A DNA stretch of 64,000 bases from Telopea speciosissima (GCF_018873765.1 NC_057917.1:60012464-60076463); one strand, 5' to 3'; shown: positions 24,728 to 37,610, numbered from the stretch's first letter. Translations and numbers: made by a program. Notes: generated by a model not told the origin, from the sequence alone.

Positions 24728-27700
24728 AAAAAGAAAAGAATAAAAAGGCACAAGATCCTTAAGTTTGTTATGAAACCATCTGCCATATCAGTACTCACTG
24801 ATGAATAATTGAGGATGACATGTTTAAAGTAGCTGGCCTTATATCGCTTAAACCGTCTTTTCTTTTATATATGAATCCTACCCAAACCACCTTTTATTTA
24901 TTAATCATAAAATATGCTCTCAACAACCAGAAAATTAACAAATTCACGATTTCCAAATTTACAAAATACTCTTAGGTGATGGAAGCTTTAGCTCTTCAGT
25001 CTTTGACAGTGCCCATAGGAACATCCTCCTGATTGATATGACCATGACCCATCAGAAGATCTCGGCCAGTTCTCCTATTTTGAGTAATATGATTGGAGGG
25101 CAAGGATCCATGTAGCTGACCCCATTTAGTTGGTATAAGGCTGAGTTGTTGTTGTATAATTGGAATTCTCCAAAGGAAAAGAAGATGGGCATAAGCTAAA
25201 CTGGACACTTTCCTATTAACAGGTCCAAGAGTCTCAACTTTAGAGGGGCCTGGGAATCTTGTCAAGAAGCAAAAGCATGATTATTGGAAATTCATTTCAT
25301 TAACTATGTTTGAATATAAGCTTTAACATTCCTATATAAAGATATAGCTCACCCAAGAAGCTTAAAAGTAGCCTCCTTAAGAAGCTAACTTGACCTAATT
25401 TTCTAGGGCAGTATTTCTTTAAAACCAATCAGCCGAATAAAACTAACACTAACGTTATACTCAAATTGAGAGACAGACGTGGGAGTACAAAAATTCATCA
25501 TGTTCCATTAAATATTCAGAATAGTTCTGAGGAAAGGAGCCAATACTCATGATTGACACCCCAAAAAGCCAGCTAGTCCCTCCAAATTTGCAACTTCCAA
25601 CACCAATTCACACTATTCCATGGACATTTGGTTAATATTTTTACATGCCATTACCCCTTTGTTGTAGTTTTATTATGGTATCGTAAGTTCGTAACTTCCA
25701 TTATAAAAGGCGACTCATCAATTGAAAACTACATATTCTCAAGGGGCAAGCTTGAGAACCAGAAAAAGTGGGGGAAGCTCTTAGGGAGATTCAGCCTCAT
25801 GGCAACCCTATGGAAGGAGGAAAAAAAAAAAAAAAAAAAGGATTTTTTAGGACATGAGTGATGTTTATCGAAATATGAAGAAAAAGAGGCCAAAATACTG
25901 TTCACGTAAACAGTGTCACAGCCCCTTATTTTGGCTTGGTGAGAATATTACTAGAGGAACGTGAGGGCAGTATAGTCATTTAAATGCTAGAAATTCAAGC
26001 CTTTAAGTAAAGGGCAGGATGGTCAATCTATGGATACAAGTTCTGGCCGATGGGTATCCTTGGTGGGGACCACTCGAGAACCCAAGCTTTGAAAATAAAG
26101 AGGATCGACTGCAAGACTCGAAGACTTGAAGATTTTGTTACTATTTTCCTAGCAGTCTGAGTTACTAAAAATTAGTTTCTATTTTTTATGTTGCAAGGTT
26201 TAGCTTCTATTTTTTAGAAGTTTAGTCAAAAGACTTCCAATTTTGTTACGTTCTATTTTATTAGGTTTCTAATTCATGTAAGGCAAGTCCAATCCCAAAA
26301 GGAGACTGCCATTCTCATTAGCTTCTAATTCTTATACTCCCTATTTTCTGCTTGACTCAGCTATGAGTCCTATTTAATGTAAGGCTTTAGAGGCCACCCC
26401 ACCACGATTTAATGAGATGAATATTGGTTGCCTTGAGTGCAAAGGTTCTGTTATCCCTTGTGTGGATGAAGGGCTGAGAGAGCCAAATCTCCCTATCCCC
26501 TTTTATCTTCTTCTCTTCCTCAATCGATCTCCCTTGCTGTGACTACCTTGTGACTGCTACAAGCTGCTGTTGTGAACCTCTTGGAGACCAGAATCGAACC
26601 ATCAATTAAGCCTAAGACTGCTGCTGCTGCAATCAATCAAAGAGAGACTTTCTACACCCTGCGATTCTGTTCCAGCCTTGGTTTTCTCCTGCAACTTTGT
26701 TCTCCAATTTCTCAGCAACAAGAAAGCTGATCGAGCAGTGCTTTGGAGGACTGATTGAGATCACCAAAGGCTACATTCGATCCCTGGTTTGGAAGATCTG
26801 TCTTAACCTTCTAATTTTGACTCCAGTTCTTATCTTAGCAACCAACCATCACAACAGGCTGAAATTTGGGGTACAAGGTCTCCTCCTCATACACTCCACT
26901 TGATCCTAATTGGGAGTCATTCCCACTGCTGGTTTGCAAGTTATTGTTTTCTTTCTATTTTGGTGTTTACCTTCTAATTCTGATCTGCTGCAACTTTTAT
27001 CAATCCTTAGCTGAACCCCTTTTACATTAGTGAGAAGGTCTCCTAATAAAATGTGTGAGACTACAATGGTATGAGAAGATAGTTGGGATGGACTAAAGAA
27101 AAAAATTTGCACCACTCTCTTTAGATTACATCTTGACAGAATTGGGATTGGTAGCCATGGTTTAAGTATCGGTATTGGTTGGTACCGATACGTCTTTTTT
27201 TTTAAAAAAAAGGGACCGTCTCGGATCGTATCAAAATGTATCGACTGATACGGGCCAATATGATATGACCGATACGTATCGATATGGCCAGTAAAGGGTT
27301 TTGTGGGTGGTTTAATACGTATCAACCGATACGTACCGATACCATTAATACATTCCATAAAAAATCCATATTCACTCACAGACTCGATACAACTCCTATT
27401 CTAACAGAAAAATGAAGGAAAACTCTCAACCAAGAGACTAAAATCTTGCATTTAATCTTGTTTTTTTTTCACACTTTTGGACAAAAAAATGAATCAAGGA
27501 GTGCTACAACATCATCCTTTGCATCATCCAATACTCTTCATGGCTATAGACGATTACAACATGTAAGAAACATCATCTTTTATAACAATTTCAATTTAAC
27601 GCACTTGTCTGGTTATACATTATTCTCCATTTTAGTATTTATGCATGATATATGTTATATATTGCTTGTTTCTATTGTTTTTTGTGTCCAAAAGTGTATT

Positions 27701-30700
27701 TCCATGTGTATTTTGGCCATTTTCATGCGTTTCTGCACCGTTTGATACGTAACTCCAATACGATACGTCTCCTAAAATCGCCCGACCGATACGATACCCA
27801 ATACTGATACTTTAAACCTTGCTGGTAGCACAATCTCAGCTGCATGCAGAAATTGTTCAATGCGACTGGATCCCACCTGGGGACTGCAGGTATTGGGCAT
27901 TCTAATGCAGGCCCGGTCCAACAATTGGTCTTCTTTTGCTAGTACTCAATTATGGGAATTTGTTTTAAGTGTTTTTATTTGTAATGGGCTCAATTATAAG
28001 GCCAAATTTTAGGTCCACAGGGTACACAAGATTAGTGCCTTTATTGTTTGAGTTAGAGTTGGATACTTATTAACTAAATAGAGTTCTATTTTAAGTCTAC
28101 TTAATTAAGTCAGTATAAGAAAGTGATTAGGAGTCCTCTTATGAGTCAATATTAGTGTTTAAATCCATTAGGTTGCTTAATGGTTATTTAATTCTGTTAT
28201 AATTTGTTAAACTTTAGAGTTTTCTATGGATGTAACCCCCATCAATTTACACAGTTGAATAGAATTTTTTTTGTATAAGTGTGTATGTTGTGAGCTCTTC
28301 TCCCTTACCACTCTTGATCTCTTCTTCTTCTCCTCTCTTCTCTTTTCTTCATGTTACTGTTCACAGTACCATTCACAGTCCTAGAACAGCCAGTATCTCT
28401 TCTCTTTCTTCTCTTCTTTTTCTTTCTTTCTTTTCCGCAGACTGCTGGAATATCCAAACCAGCAGGCTCTAAACCCTGGTTTGTTAGAAAAATCTTCTTA
28501 AAACTGGGCCTGTGTTGCAGCCAATCAAATCCTTGGTTCCTAATCTGGGATTAGTATTTGTTGGCTGCATCACATTCTCTGCCCCATTTGGTTTAATGGA
28601 ATCAACTCTGGAGATGTTGCTCCAAGGACTGCCTATTTATGTCTTGTGGGATTGGCAACAATTGACAACTCAGCATCGATCATCACATGGTTGTCAAGGA
28701 GAATCATACTGAACATTTTCACACCTGATTAGAAAGCTACGCCTTTATGATGTTCAAGAATAATCTCATTCATTTGGAAGCAAAGATCGAGCAAAACATT
28801 GGCAGATTCTCCAGCTAGAGATGGGGAAAGAAAGAAATTTTGTATATTGGATCTATCCAATAGATGATACACAGATAGGAAGGGGATATGTTTTTGTTTT
28901 ATTTCTGTTCATGAATGGTGGTTCCACTTGAGTTAGTGTAGAATTTACATATTGTTTCCATATAGGGTGGCTTTTTCTGTACATTCTCTATTGGCCAGGT
29001 ACCTAATAAAATTGCTACTAATATAATAAAAAACGAAGTAAAAAAAGACAGTACATAAAGCCATGAAACAATAAAAAATGTTAATTGAAATGAGCTTATG
29101 GAACTGTGCCAAGCTTACTTATGAGATGGAAGTGTGAACTCCAATCCACCGCCAAAACCACGTCCTACTGAATTGTTGGCCCAAGCAGGTCCAAATCCTG
29201 AGTGAAAACTTTTCTGCATGGTAGGAGCTGCCTTAATTCCGCTGGGTCTCCAATCACCTCTACCACGACCAGCAACTGGGCCCATTGTTATAGGTGGACG
29301 AACTTGACCAGAGACACCTCCAGGACCAACAAAAGATCCTCCAGGCATCACTGCAGCACCAGGTCTTACATACTAAAACCCAAAAGAAACCAAATATCAG
29401 GTTAGGACTTCATCCAAATAAAGAAATAGAATAGTAACTACTATAATTATAATACAATGTTCCTGAATTTTTATCTTTCATTTATGGTTTAGGACTATAG
29501 TTGGCAAATTACAGATTTAATCACAAGACTTAACAAGAGGGAGGAAGAAAAGGAGAACAAGAAAAAGAAGCTCCTTTAAACAAGTATGAACATCCATAGA
29601 TACAGATCAAAACAAAAGTAAATATTGAGCAGCAGAGGCAGAATGATACAAAGAGCACTGTCAGTTTTCCTCTATCTTAGCTGGAAATATTATCTAAACA
29701 TGCTAAGAAACACACTACTTTAACAGAGTAATAAGGCTAGTCTGCAGGCAGAACAAATGCGTTGGAGATGGAATCTAGGCAAATTTCTGAAAATCAAACA
29801 CATGTGACTGATCTTCAAGCCTGTTCTCAATTCTCATCAATTGCAAACAATAGGTATTTAGCAAAGGGTAATGGTACAAGAAAGAGGCATGGAGAACTAG
29901 CCAAATAAAGGGAGCATGCAAGACATTCAACCTACTTGGTGACATGAAATGCAGACAGTGGGATTAAAATAGCAGAGGACGAAGAAGCAGAAAGTTCCGC
30001 AATGTCACTTAGTGCCTTTAAGAAGTCTTTCAGTTAAACACCTTACAAACATAAATCACAAATACATAATTATTCCCAAAGGGTTCTGTCATGGACAATC
30101 CATGGAATAACATCAATGTTAAAAAATATATGGAAATCAACATAAGCTAGAACATAGAAGTCTATTAATATTTCCAGCAGTGGAAAGCCAACAAAGTACT
30201 TCTTGAACACCAGAGGCTTCTGCAAATTTGGAGACTCAAACAAAGAATTAGGAAGACAGATAATGTTATACTTAGTATTGACGTGATCCACTCATATACA
30301 AAACAATGGCATAGGAGGACCAAGGACAATGATTTGTGCTCTCATTTGGTTGTAAGAGTCATTATCTATATCTGACAAAGACAAAAGTAATTCTTCAACA
30401 ATCGTGAAGTCTGTAAAATTGCAAAACAGACCAAAAAAAAAAAGAAAACATTGGCAAAACAAATACTTTTCTTTTCTTTTAGGAAATTAGAAAAATAAAA
30501 TAATAGATACTTTGATAAATTATTGACATGAACGTTTTATTCATCAATGTGTTGAGGATGACACATGTATTTATGTTACTTTCTTTGAAAATGATGTTTT
30601 AGGCCCTCTATAGCACTATTTAAATACCACCTATCTCTCAAATTTAAGGTAGAGACCCCTAACATTTCAATCGATTCTCTAGCAAGGGCATTAAAAATGT

Positions 30701-32665
30701 TCTGATCAGCCTAAGAAATGAAGTAGAACGATGAAAAATATTTGTTATGCTAGAGGTGAAGTAATTAGGCAAACATTTGTCTCCACTTTGGTAGTTTGGT
30801 AGATTGGTTACTTTTACTTTCACATCAATTGGAAACATGTTATAGTATCACTGCATGACAGCAATAATGGGATGAGGAACTCGAACATCTATTCAATTTA
30901 AGATTAGGAGAGTATGAGAACTAGTAACTTGTGGTTAAAAATAGCTACTGCACACCAATCTTAACGGTAGAGGAAACAGGTGCAACAGTTTTTCCTTAGA
31001 TGACTACGACAGGAGCCAAGGGTAGCCTTACTTATTTCACTGGGGTAATCAGGCTCCAACAATTAAGGTTGCAGAAGAAAAAAAATTTTGATGAGTAAAA
31101 AGTAGCCCATTTGCAGTCAGCTTGATATATATCAAAAGGAAAATCAAATCCCCCTCCCCAGTGCCAAAACCCCTGTTGTTTTAATATAACACATGACATG
31201 CAAGCATTGATTCCAGTTTTGACACACAAGTTTGGGGCATGCCCTCAGACTCCACTTATGATTTCACATTGCCACATCTCCAACATATTTTGCTTCTATG
31301 AAGAGATCCAATCCATTGCTTGCATTATGTTTGATTGCCTTTTTTGTCTGCTTGATTCTTTTACCGTCATGAACTCACATTATTGCGCATGTTGATATCA
31401 GAAGCAGAAACTAAACAATAAAGGCAACTTGAAAGTAACAATTTTATTCTTCTTTAGCACCTTTCAGTGAGAGTAAAATAGTATATACAAGTTACAATTA
31501 AGCAACTGAACACTTCGACACTATGACAATTTGTTGAATTACAATTCTAGTACCCATCAAGAATGGGTAAACAAAGAACATCGTACATACACTTTCTTTT
31601 CCAGGCAACACATATCAGGAAACTAACCTTAAACTGAGAATGATGTGGATGATAACCATGATTGCTATACCCAATTCTAGCTCCCACAGCATTGACCATT
31701 CCTCCATTAGCTTTAACAGTGTCACCGCCTTCCTTCCTCTCCCCATCCGGAGCCTGTGCAGAATCGTCGCCCCATTCCTGCTCTTCCATAGGCGGATGAT
31801 GCTGGTCACCATCGGCAACGATAATCAAATCTTCCCCATCTTCATCCTCGTCGTCGCTTCCCATTCCCTCCTTCCTGTCCATGCCAGGAGGCCCAGTGTT
31901 ATCATTCAGAACAATCTGCAGATCGTCCTCGCTGTCACTGTCCCAATCGTCCCTAGCGCCATCGCGATCCTCCGTTCTAGCAGCAGCAGCTTTCGCACTT
32001 CCCCCGTTTCCTGAATCATCAAAAACGCCAGGAATAAAAGAACCACCGGAGAGTCCAGGAATTATCGGCTCCGAGTCCATATCATCGATACCAACAACAA
32101 TATCCACCTTGCTCCCTGCCTCTTCCTCTAGGAACACGCCGCCATCATCGATCAGGACCCCATCTTTATCACCAGCCTCTTCACCTTTCGCTTCATTAAT
32201 CTCAGATTTATCGAAAGCGTCTAAAGTTTCAGAAACCCTAACGTCTTCTGCTTGTTGTAATTCCACGGCTCCATTATCCAGATCTATCGTCAAGTCTGCC
32301 TTTGAAGAATTCGATAACTGACTATCAGAAGCCCTAGCTGTTACTTTATCCTGTTCTTCTTCGTCCTTTTCTTCTATTTCATCCACCTTCTTACTATCGG
32401 TCCAATTCGAAGCGCCATAGTTGCTCTCCTCAGGAATCTGGTCTCTCTCTTCCTTCTTGGCGTTATAAGTTAGGACAGAGCTACTAGAATTGGGAGCTCC
32501 AAACAAGAATTTTTCGTCATCGCTGTGATTGTTAGGGTCGGATGAAGGGTTTGCGGAAGAGCCTGAGACTGCAAAGGAGAAGATTGGAGGCTGAGAAGGA
32601 TCCGATGAAGAGAAAGGGCGTAGGACGTCTGTGTAGAGATCTCCGAACTCATCATCGTCTTCCAT
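17280..32665 (-). CDS. FIPS5: FIP1[V]/FIPS5-like pre-mRNA 3'-end processing factor
   Basis: Subunit of the nuclear cleavage/polyadenylation machinery; in this family it bridges CPSF and poly(A) polymerase. Nine coding exons, in transcript order: 32665-31628, 29372-29119, 24066-23940, 23862-23794, 23678-23529, 23228-23127, 23013-22661, 21794-20093, 17945-17280. They total 4,461 nt, 1,486 residues plus TAA, with no frame break. The start is MEDDDEFGDLYTDV. Domains: an acidic N-terminus with DDWDSDSEDDLQIVLND (239-255); the Fip1 core EEKPWRHPGVDTADFFNFGL (442-461) continuing to KWKDYCRQL (465-473), the family hallmark; ERLPSIDTRPPRIRDSDAII (560-579); a very long Arg/Asp/Glu/Lys-rich tail (about 720-1265); and the terminus ARKRRWVSN. 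The residue order matches Arabidopsis At5g58040 as I recall it, which is nearer 1.2 kb of codons, so this charged tail is longer. Upstream in-frame GTG-started codons at 32737 are ignored because the family starts at MEDD/MEED. Confidence 0.95.
23294..23327. repeat. (GT)n(GA)n microsatellite
   Basis: A compound dinucleotide run in an intron of the FIPS5-like gene. Confidence 0.9.
23938..23939 (-). other. GC-AG intron donor in the FIPS5-like gene
   Basis: Exon 3 ends CAG TTG and the intron begins GCAAGT. Only this GC donor keeps frame with exon 4 (GAACAACTC). A competing GT lies four bases further (23935-23934); using it would add GCAA and shift the frame. The GCAAGT context is the strong consensus typical of true GC donors. 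Confidence 0.85.
24689..24724. repeat. (GA)18 microsatellite
   Basis: A pure GA run in intron 2 of the FIPS5-like gene. Confidence 0.95.
25108..25156 (+). mobile_element. 3' end of an RTE-type LINE
   Basis: GGATCCATGTAGCTGACCCC followed by ATTTAGTTGG and a GTTGTTGTTGT tail is the 3' terminus seen in full at 55721-55780 (opposite strand). It is a short remnant in intron 2. Confidence 0.6.
25901..26900. mobile_element. LTR-like sequence in intron 2 (boundaries uncertain)
   Basis: TGTTCACGTAAACAG-type start, repeated T-rich and CTTCTATTTT blocks, and a C/T-rich leader-like part around 26490-26700 look like an LTR U3-R-U5. I did not find a matching TSD or terminal CA, so it is a solo-LTR candidate only. 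Confidence 0.35.
27156..27821. mobile_element. hAT-like element in FIPS5-like intron 2
   Basis: The ends CATGGTTTAAGTATCGGTAT and ATACTGATACTTTAAACCTTG's inverted form match, with 8-bp TSD TTGGTAGC/CTGGTAGC (27148-27155, 27822-27829). The interior is rich in opposite-orientation ACCGATACG/CGTATCGG words. There is no transposase in its 666 bp. Confidence 0.7.
27850..28740 (+). mobile_element. LTR-like sequence in intron 2
   Basis: An A+T-rich stretch followed by a long C/T-rich leader-like tract (28285-28440) resembles a solo LTR. Ends and TSD were not resolved. The open frames here are low-complexity. Confidence 0.3.
29373..31627 (-). other. Intron 1 of the FIPS5-like gene
   Basis: A 2,255-nt GT-AG intron, A+T-rich. 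I see no transposon termini and no convincing nested gene. Confidence 0.8.
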
Positions 32666-33199
32666 CAGAGAAGGAGAGCGAGCCAAGGAAACGAGAGGAA
32701 ACCACAGAGATGTTCTGTAGAGGATCTTCGGGGTCACAGTAGGGAAGAAAACGAGAGAGTTTGTGTCATTGTGTGTGACTATATTTTGAAAAATTACAAT
32801 TCCCTTCTTTCAAATCAAGATATTGGCACATGCCTACCTAATATTTCACAAATTCTTTTTGCATGACTTTCTATTTTGGCAAGAGATCGCTGCCTGATCA
32901 TGTAGCCTCTGCACTAGGGTAGGAGCCAATGAAAGTGTACGAATGAACATCTGGCTAGATGAGATTTATCACTGGGGGTTGAACAATAATTTTGTGTACT
33001 CCTGTATCTAAGTACAAGAACATGAGATCTTGTTTATACCCTTATTGACTGCTGTGCATGAAGATTTTCTATTTCGTCTTTTGAATAAGAAAGGCATTCT
33101 TACAACTAAAGGGGTGGCAATTCCCTTTCTAACATTTTTTTTCTTCATAATGATCAATCTAATATTGTAAGATCATTGATTGACAATAGGTCCTTTGGA

Positions 33200-34160
33200 A
33201 GTCTCACTGTCACCCTAAGTTCTGGTTTTCTTATGGAAACTCTTGAATAGGAGGTATATCGATTAAATCCCAGTTAAGTCGGTTTATGAATATTGAAAAT
33301 CTTTGCCTCTTTCGTCATATGGAAAGTGAAACTGAATGGCACATCTTTTTTTCATGTGCTTTTTCTAAACGCATATGGACAATTGGGTGTCTAGGATTAA
33401 GAACAGAGTACCTCCATAATTCTTCCATCCTTGATATTGTAATAAATTTTGTGCAATTCTCTTTACTATCTAAAGCTTATCGTTTTGATTTCATTGCCAT
33501 CTTTTCGGTTACTTGCTATTTTTTTTGGACCGGAAGAAATTGATATGTATGGCCTATGTCTTCTCCTAATCTAAATAACATCATAAGGAGTATTACTCAT
33601 TGGATCAATGACTTACGTCTCTTTGGTTTCCCTCTAGAGGCGCCTCTGGTCATCCCAAAGTTAGAGCATTTTAGCTGGACTGAGCACCTAGGTCTATTCC
33701 CACCTAACAGTTGTATTCTAATGTGTGCTAGAAATATAGATCTTACCTCTGGTGAGGCTAGTTGGACGTCTGCATGTATTGTTGATAGAACTTTTCAATA
33801 TGCAACTTTAAATTTTGACTTTTCAGGGAACGACCAAGAATCAAAAGCCAGAGCCATACTCGAAGGTTTACAAAAAATCTAGGTAGGTAGGTCTCACCAA
33901 CGTCATCGTTTGGATTGATAGTATAGAATTGGTGGAGCTTCTACACCATGACTTGGATCAGTGGCCATGGGAACTATTTTATATTTTGCTGGAAATTAAA
34001 TATATATTTGTTCAATTTAAGACTATTGATGTTGGGATCATAAAAAGGTTATTTGTAAATATTTTTTTGGGGTGGATTTTGTACACGATGATCTTTGGTG
34101 ATCGTTTGATTCATCAAATAGAGAGTGATTCTAGTATTTGAAAGGGACTTTTATCCCCCA
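33200..34160 (+). mobile_element. Degraded LINE, 3' part of ORF2
   Basis: A plus-strand frame reads through a zinc-binding reverse-transcriptase motif (ESETEWHIFFSCAFSKRIW, the ES..H.F..C.F....W pattern of zf-RVT). It then runs into a decayed RNase H region at 33556-34141 (GEASWTSACIVD, then WPWELFYILLEIKYIF) interrupted by stops. 5' truncated; no poly(A) tail or TSD was resolved. It lies about 500 bp upstream of the FIPS5-like start. Confidence 0.75.
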
Positions 34161-34655
34161 TCAAACACTTTATACGCAATACACGATCATGCACAAAATC
34201 TTTCGCTATAATTTTTTGCAAGATAATATTATCAAGGAGAAAGTTTTCCTATACTTAGGGTGAATTCTTTAGCCATGTATCTACTGTCGTAACTATCTCC
34301 CCACCTTATGTTGAAGGTCCAAAATGTCCCTTCATTATTTATAGAGTCCCATCCCGACGCAATGATAGCCATTGTCAAATTGTCTAATAGAAATTCATTT
34401 TTATTGTGGGTGAAAGGAAAACTTGATCCTTTCGTTTAAGAACAAAATTTTGCAAAAAGTTTGCGGCATGGTTTGAAGGTGAAGAATTAAGAATCAAATT
34501 AGAAGAGACAGATAAGGGTTTTCAGCTTAGTCATGCTAATCATATTTTTTATTATATTCTTTCAGAACTTTTGCTTGGAATTGATGCATTTGATTGGTTT
34601 TCAGGATATTAGGAAATTTGAACTAGAGCCAGATAGATTTTTAGGGTTCTTCTTA

Positions 34656-35129
34656 GGCCTGATTTGGTATGATTTCTATTTCCATTTCGGATTGATTTCC
34701 TGAAATAGTCAACAAATAGTTTTTTGGTCAAAAAATTGAAATTGTTTTAGTTATATCAATATGAAATATTTGAAGAATAAAAAAAATCCATTTGGTAGTT
34801 CAATTTCTGATAATAGATTTTCTTTTGAGAAGGGTGATGATGGTAGTGGTGGTGGTGGTGGCGGTGACGGTGACAGTGACGGTGGTGAGACCATTAGAAT
34901 AAGGAGGATGGTGTTTTATTTTTAATATAAAATTACTTTTTTACCCATCAAATTAACATGTGCTCATTAAAGAGCAAGAGTGAAATCAAAGAATTTCTGA
35001 AACAGCTCCTCAGTTATTTCAAAATTTTTATTCCACTTGATTTCTATTTCACTGAAATAACGTGCAAAAATCAAACCAAACAATTTCCGAAATAGAAATC
35101 ACCAAATAGAAATCATACCAGATTAGGCC
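34656..35129. mobile_element. Tourist-like MITE with short GGT tract
   Basis: The ends GGCCTGATTTGGTATGATTT and AAATCATACCAGATTAGGCC are inverted repeats, flanked by TTA and TAA, compatible with the TWA target of PIF/Harbinger elements. A GGTGGTGGTGGC-type tract lies at 34846-34888. The block TTTTACCCATCAAATTAA ... CATGTGCTCATTAAAGAGCA is shared with the element at 60569-61307. Confidence 0.7.
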
Positions 35130-35132
35130 TAA

Positions 35133-36655
35133 GTGGGCACATCAAGAGTACAGGCAATGTGACAGTTATTCAGTATTATTGGACGGTGGAATGGTTGTCC
35201 CTCTTCTCCTCTACTACTCCCAATTTGGCTTGATAGTGTCCCCCCTCCCCCTCTTTGGGTTTTGGGAAAGTAGATTCGATTTAAACTTGCCATCTAGAAT
35301 TCTCAAGCTGCTATGCTTTAGCCATGAATCTCAACTACCAAATTTAAGTGATTAAGTGGACAAACCATTTCTTATTCTTTATAGAAATGGATTAAAATGC
35401 CTAGATAAACTAACCATCAATGTTTCCAGAAAAATGCCTAAATATGTTGATTGGGGATACTAATGGGGTAACCAGAGAAATCAGTTCCAATATTACTAAT
35501 AGTCCAAAGAAGAATTTGTTAGTTCCAGATTGTTACTCTGTCCCCCTCCATGGTGGGCAATAGGGAAACTTTGTAATAGCATTAGAAACAACCACCTTTG
35601 AGATAGAGTAAACTGAAAGACAGAGCAAGCACAAGAAATATGAATATAGACTAGATCAACATTTCCCCTCTTACCAGGTCAGCCTGACTTCTTCCTACGG
35701 CTACCTTCCCTGACCGACCACCCGATCTTGATCTGGCTTCTAGCCTTACCACAATTTAAACAAGTAGAGGTGAGAGACTTCACAAAGTGGGAGCACTAGT
35801 TGGTACCACAATGCACAAGCAGTAGGCATACCCTGGCACCATCTCTGAGCTTCTTGTAAAGACGAAGTACAAAGTCTAGTTTCATGGTCAGAGGAACTCT
35901 TCTCTGCACTCAAACACCGAGTGTCTAAACCTTTACTTTCAGGTGTACTCTTAATAATGGCAAATTTTTATTTTTTTTTTAAATTTGTCATGATTCTCCT
36001 TGCAATGACAGTTCTATATAATAATCACAATAGTTGAACAGAAGAGAAGACAAAACACCATTCATAAATGAAATGTTTCAGAAGTAAAAAAGAAGACACT
36101 CAGCAAATCCAAAGCAAATCCACAACTGTTGGTGATCCCTCAGCATTTGCATGTAATCAAATTTGTTTGTATAAGTAGGGAGTAAGAAATGCTGGAAAAG
36201 AAATAAATATTTTAAGATTCACCATGATTTATTGATCTAAAGTTTTGGCTAAACTTTTACTCGAAAGAATCCAAATATTCCCTTCTCAATAAATAGAAAA
36301 TAATAAATGATGCTTTAAGGGGGTGTTTAAAAGTTGGTTGAAGTGCCAGCACTACTGCAGTCTCTAAGCGAAACCATTTCAGTTTAACCACTAGGGGGTG
36401 GGGGTAGTGATAAAGAAGTTACTGTCTGAAGAAGAACCCGTCACAGGTGCAGTCTCCATTTGGAAAATGTCTTCCAAGGAGCTGAGTCATGAAATCACGA
36501 ACAGCCACTGCATTCTTGTTGTAGTACCTGCACTCTCAATGAAATAAACAACTAAATCCTATGGAAGAAAGAAGGATTTATCAAAATTCAGAGAGAAAAG
36601 AGGATGATCTCTTACACCTATGACTTAATATGCATTTTGGGAGAGTGGAGAAGTG
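35133..36655. other. Intergenic, no gene recognised
   Basis: A minus-strand frame across 35690-35930 reads quite protein-like (FVLRLYKKLRDGARVCLLLV) but contains a stop, and I do not recognise it. Nothing else is supported. Confidence 0.35.
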
Positions 36656-36660
36656 ATCAT

Positions 36661-36951
36661 TGTAACACAATTGATATTGTAAAACCAGAGAATCTAAGAA
36701 GAGAAGAGATGGGAGAGAAAGGGGAACTGCTTAGGAACAGAATTCGATACCCTTGCAGCTCCCCCCAAAGTCTTTATTTATAATAAGAAGATATTACATA
36801 GATAGATTCCAAATTCTACTAGGAATCAGAATTAGAAATTAGAAATACCTAGGACTAATCCTAATCATAATAGGAACCCAAATATAAATCTCGATTAGAG
36901 GGAATATCCCCACTATCGAGTTACACAATATACCCCTGTGTATAATTAACA
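36661..36951 (-). mobile_element. Solo LTR (291 bp) with perfect TSD
   Basis: It starts TGTAACAC and ends TTAACA, flanked by ATCAT on both sides (36656-36660, 36952-36956). A TATAAATAAAG on the minus strand near 36779 is a plausible LTR promoter, which sets the orientation. No internal region remains. Confidence 0.8.
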
Positions 36952-36956
36952 ATCAT

Positions 36957-37096
36957 ATATAGACTCTGTAATTAAGACTATATATAATTAAATAATCAAT
37001 AAGACCAAGAGGGCTCCAAGGAAAAGTAGAACTGAATTCTCCTTTTTCCTTGTGTGATCCAATCAGTGATCCCTTTGTATGATCAGAATTATTTTC

Positions 37097-37137
<41 letters not shown>

Positions 37138-37600
37138 GTCTCACATAGGAAAACAATCAAAGAACAAATACTCCATTGAAGTTACACTGCCTAGTAGAAG
37201 CAACTTACAAGTAATATTTGACCATAATCAAATGTCAATTTCATGAAGCGAAGAGACTATCTCAGTTTCCACTTCTTACTTCTCAATAAGTAATATAATC
37301 AGTACTTACCACTAAAGCCTTGGCATATGGTGGAAGAAATGCCAACCACCTCAACAAGGTAATCACTCGAACATCTTGGAAAGGTTTGTGAGTCTTCTGG
37401 CTCCAGGTTAAGTATCTGATTCACAATAAGATTAAAGGTATACTTCCATGGGTCACAAAATCAGTTTTTGGAGATCAAAAGAAGCAATCAGATGTCTTGA
37501 GAAGTAGCTGATGTAACTGTTCTTGCCTTCTCAGCTGCTTCACATCAACCAACTTTCTCTTCTACCATGAGTACATCATTGAGGTGGCCAGCCTATCTAT
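36957..37600. other. Intergenic with (GA)n microsatellite
   Basis: A GA run at 37101-37135; otherwise no gene or repeat recognised. Confidence 0.5.
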
Positions 37601-37610
37601 GCCATTAGGG

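Noticed and set aside
26906..27379. 157-codon minus-strand open frame
   Set aside because: It lies mostly in a hAT-like element with GATACG repeats in a gene intron and has no domain.
31640..32321. Plus-strand frames of 124-146 codons
   Set aside because: They are antisense of FIPS5-like exon 1, whose acidic codon bias opens the other strand.
32666..32737. N-terminal extension of the FIPS5-like protein
   Set aside because: The longer frame begins at a GTG; the family starts at MEDDDEFGDLY, encoded from 32665.
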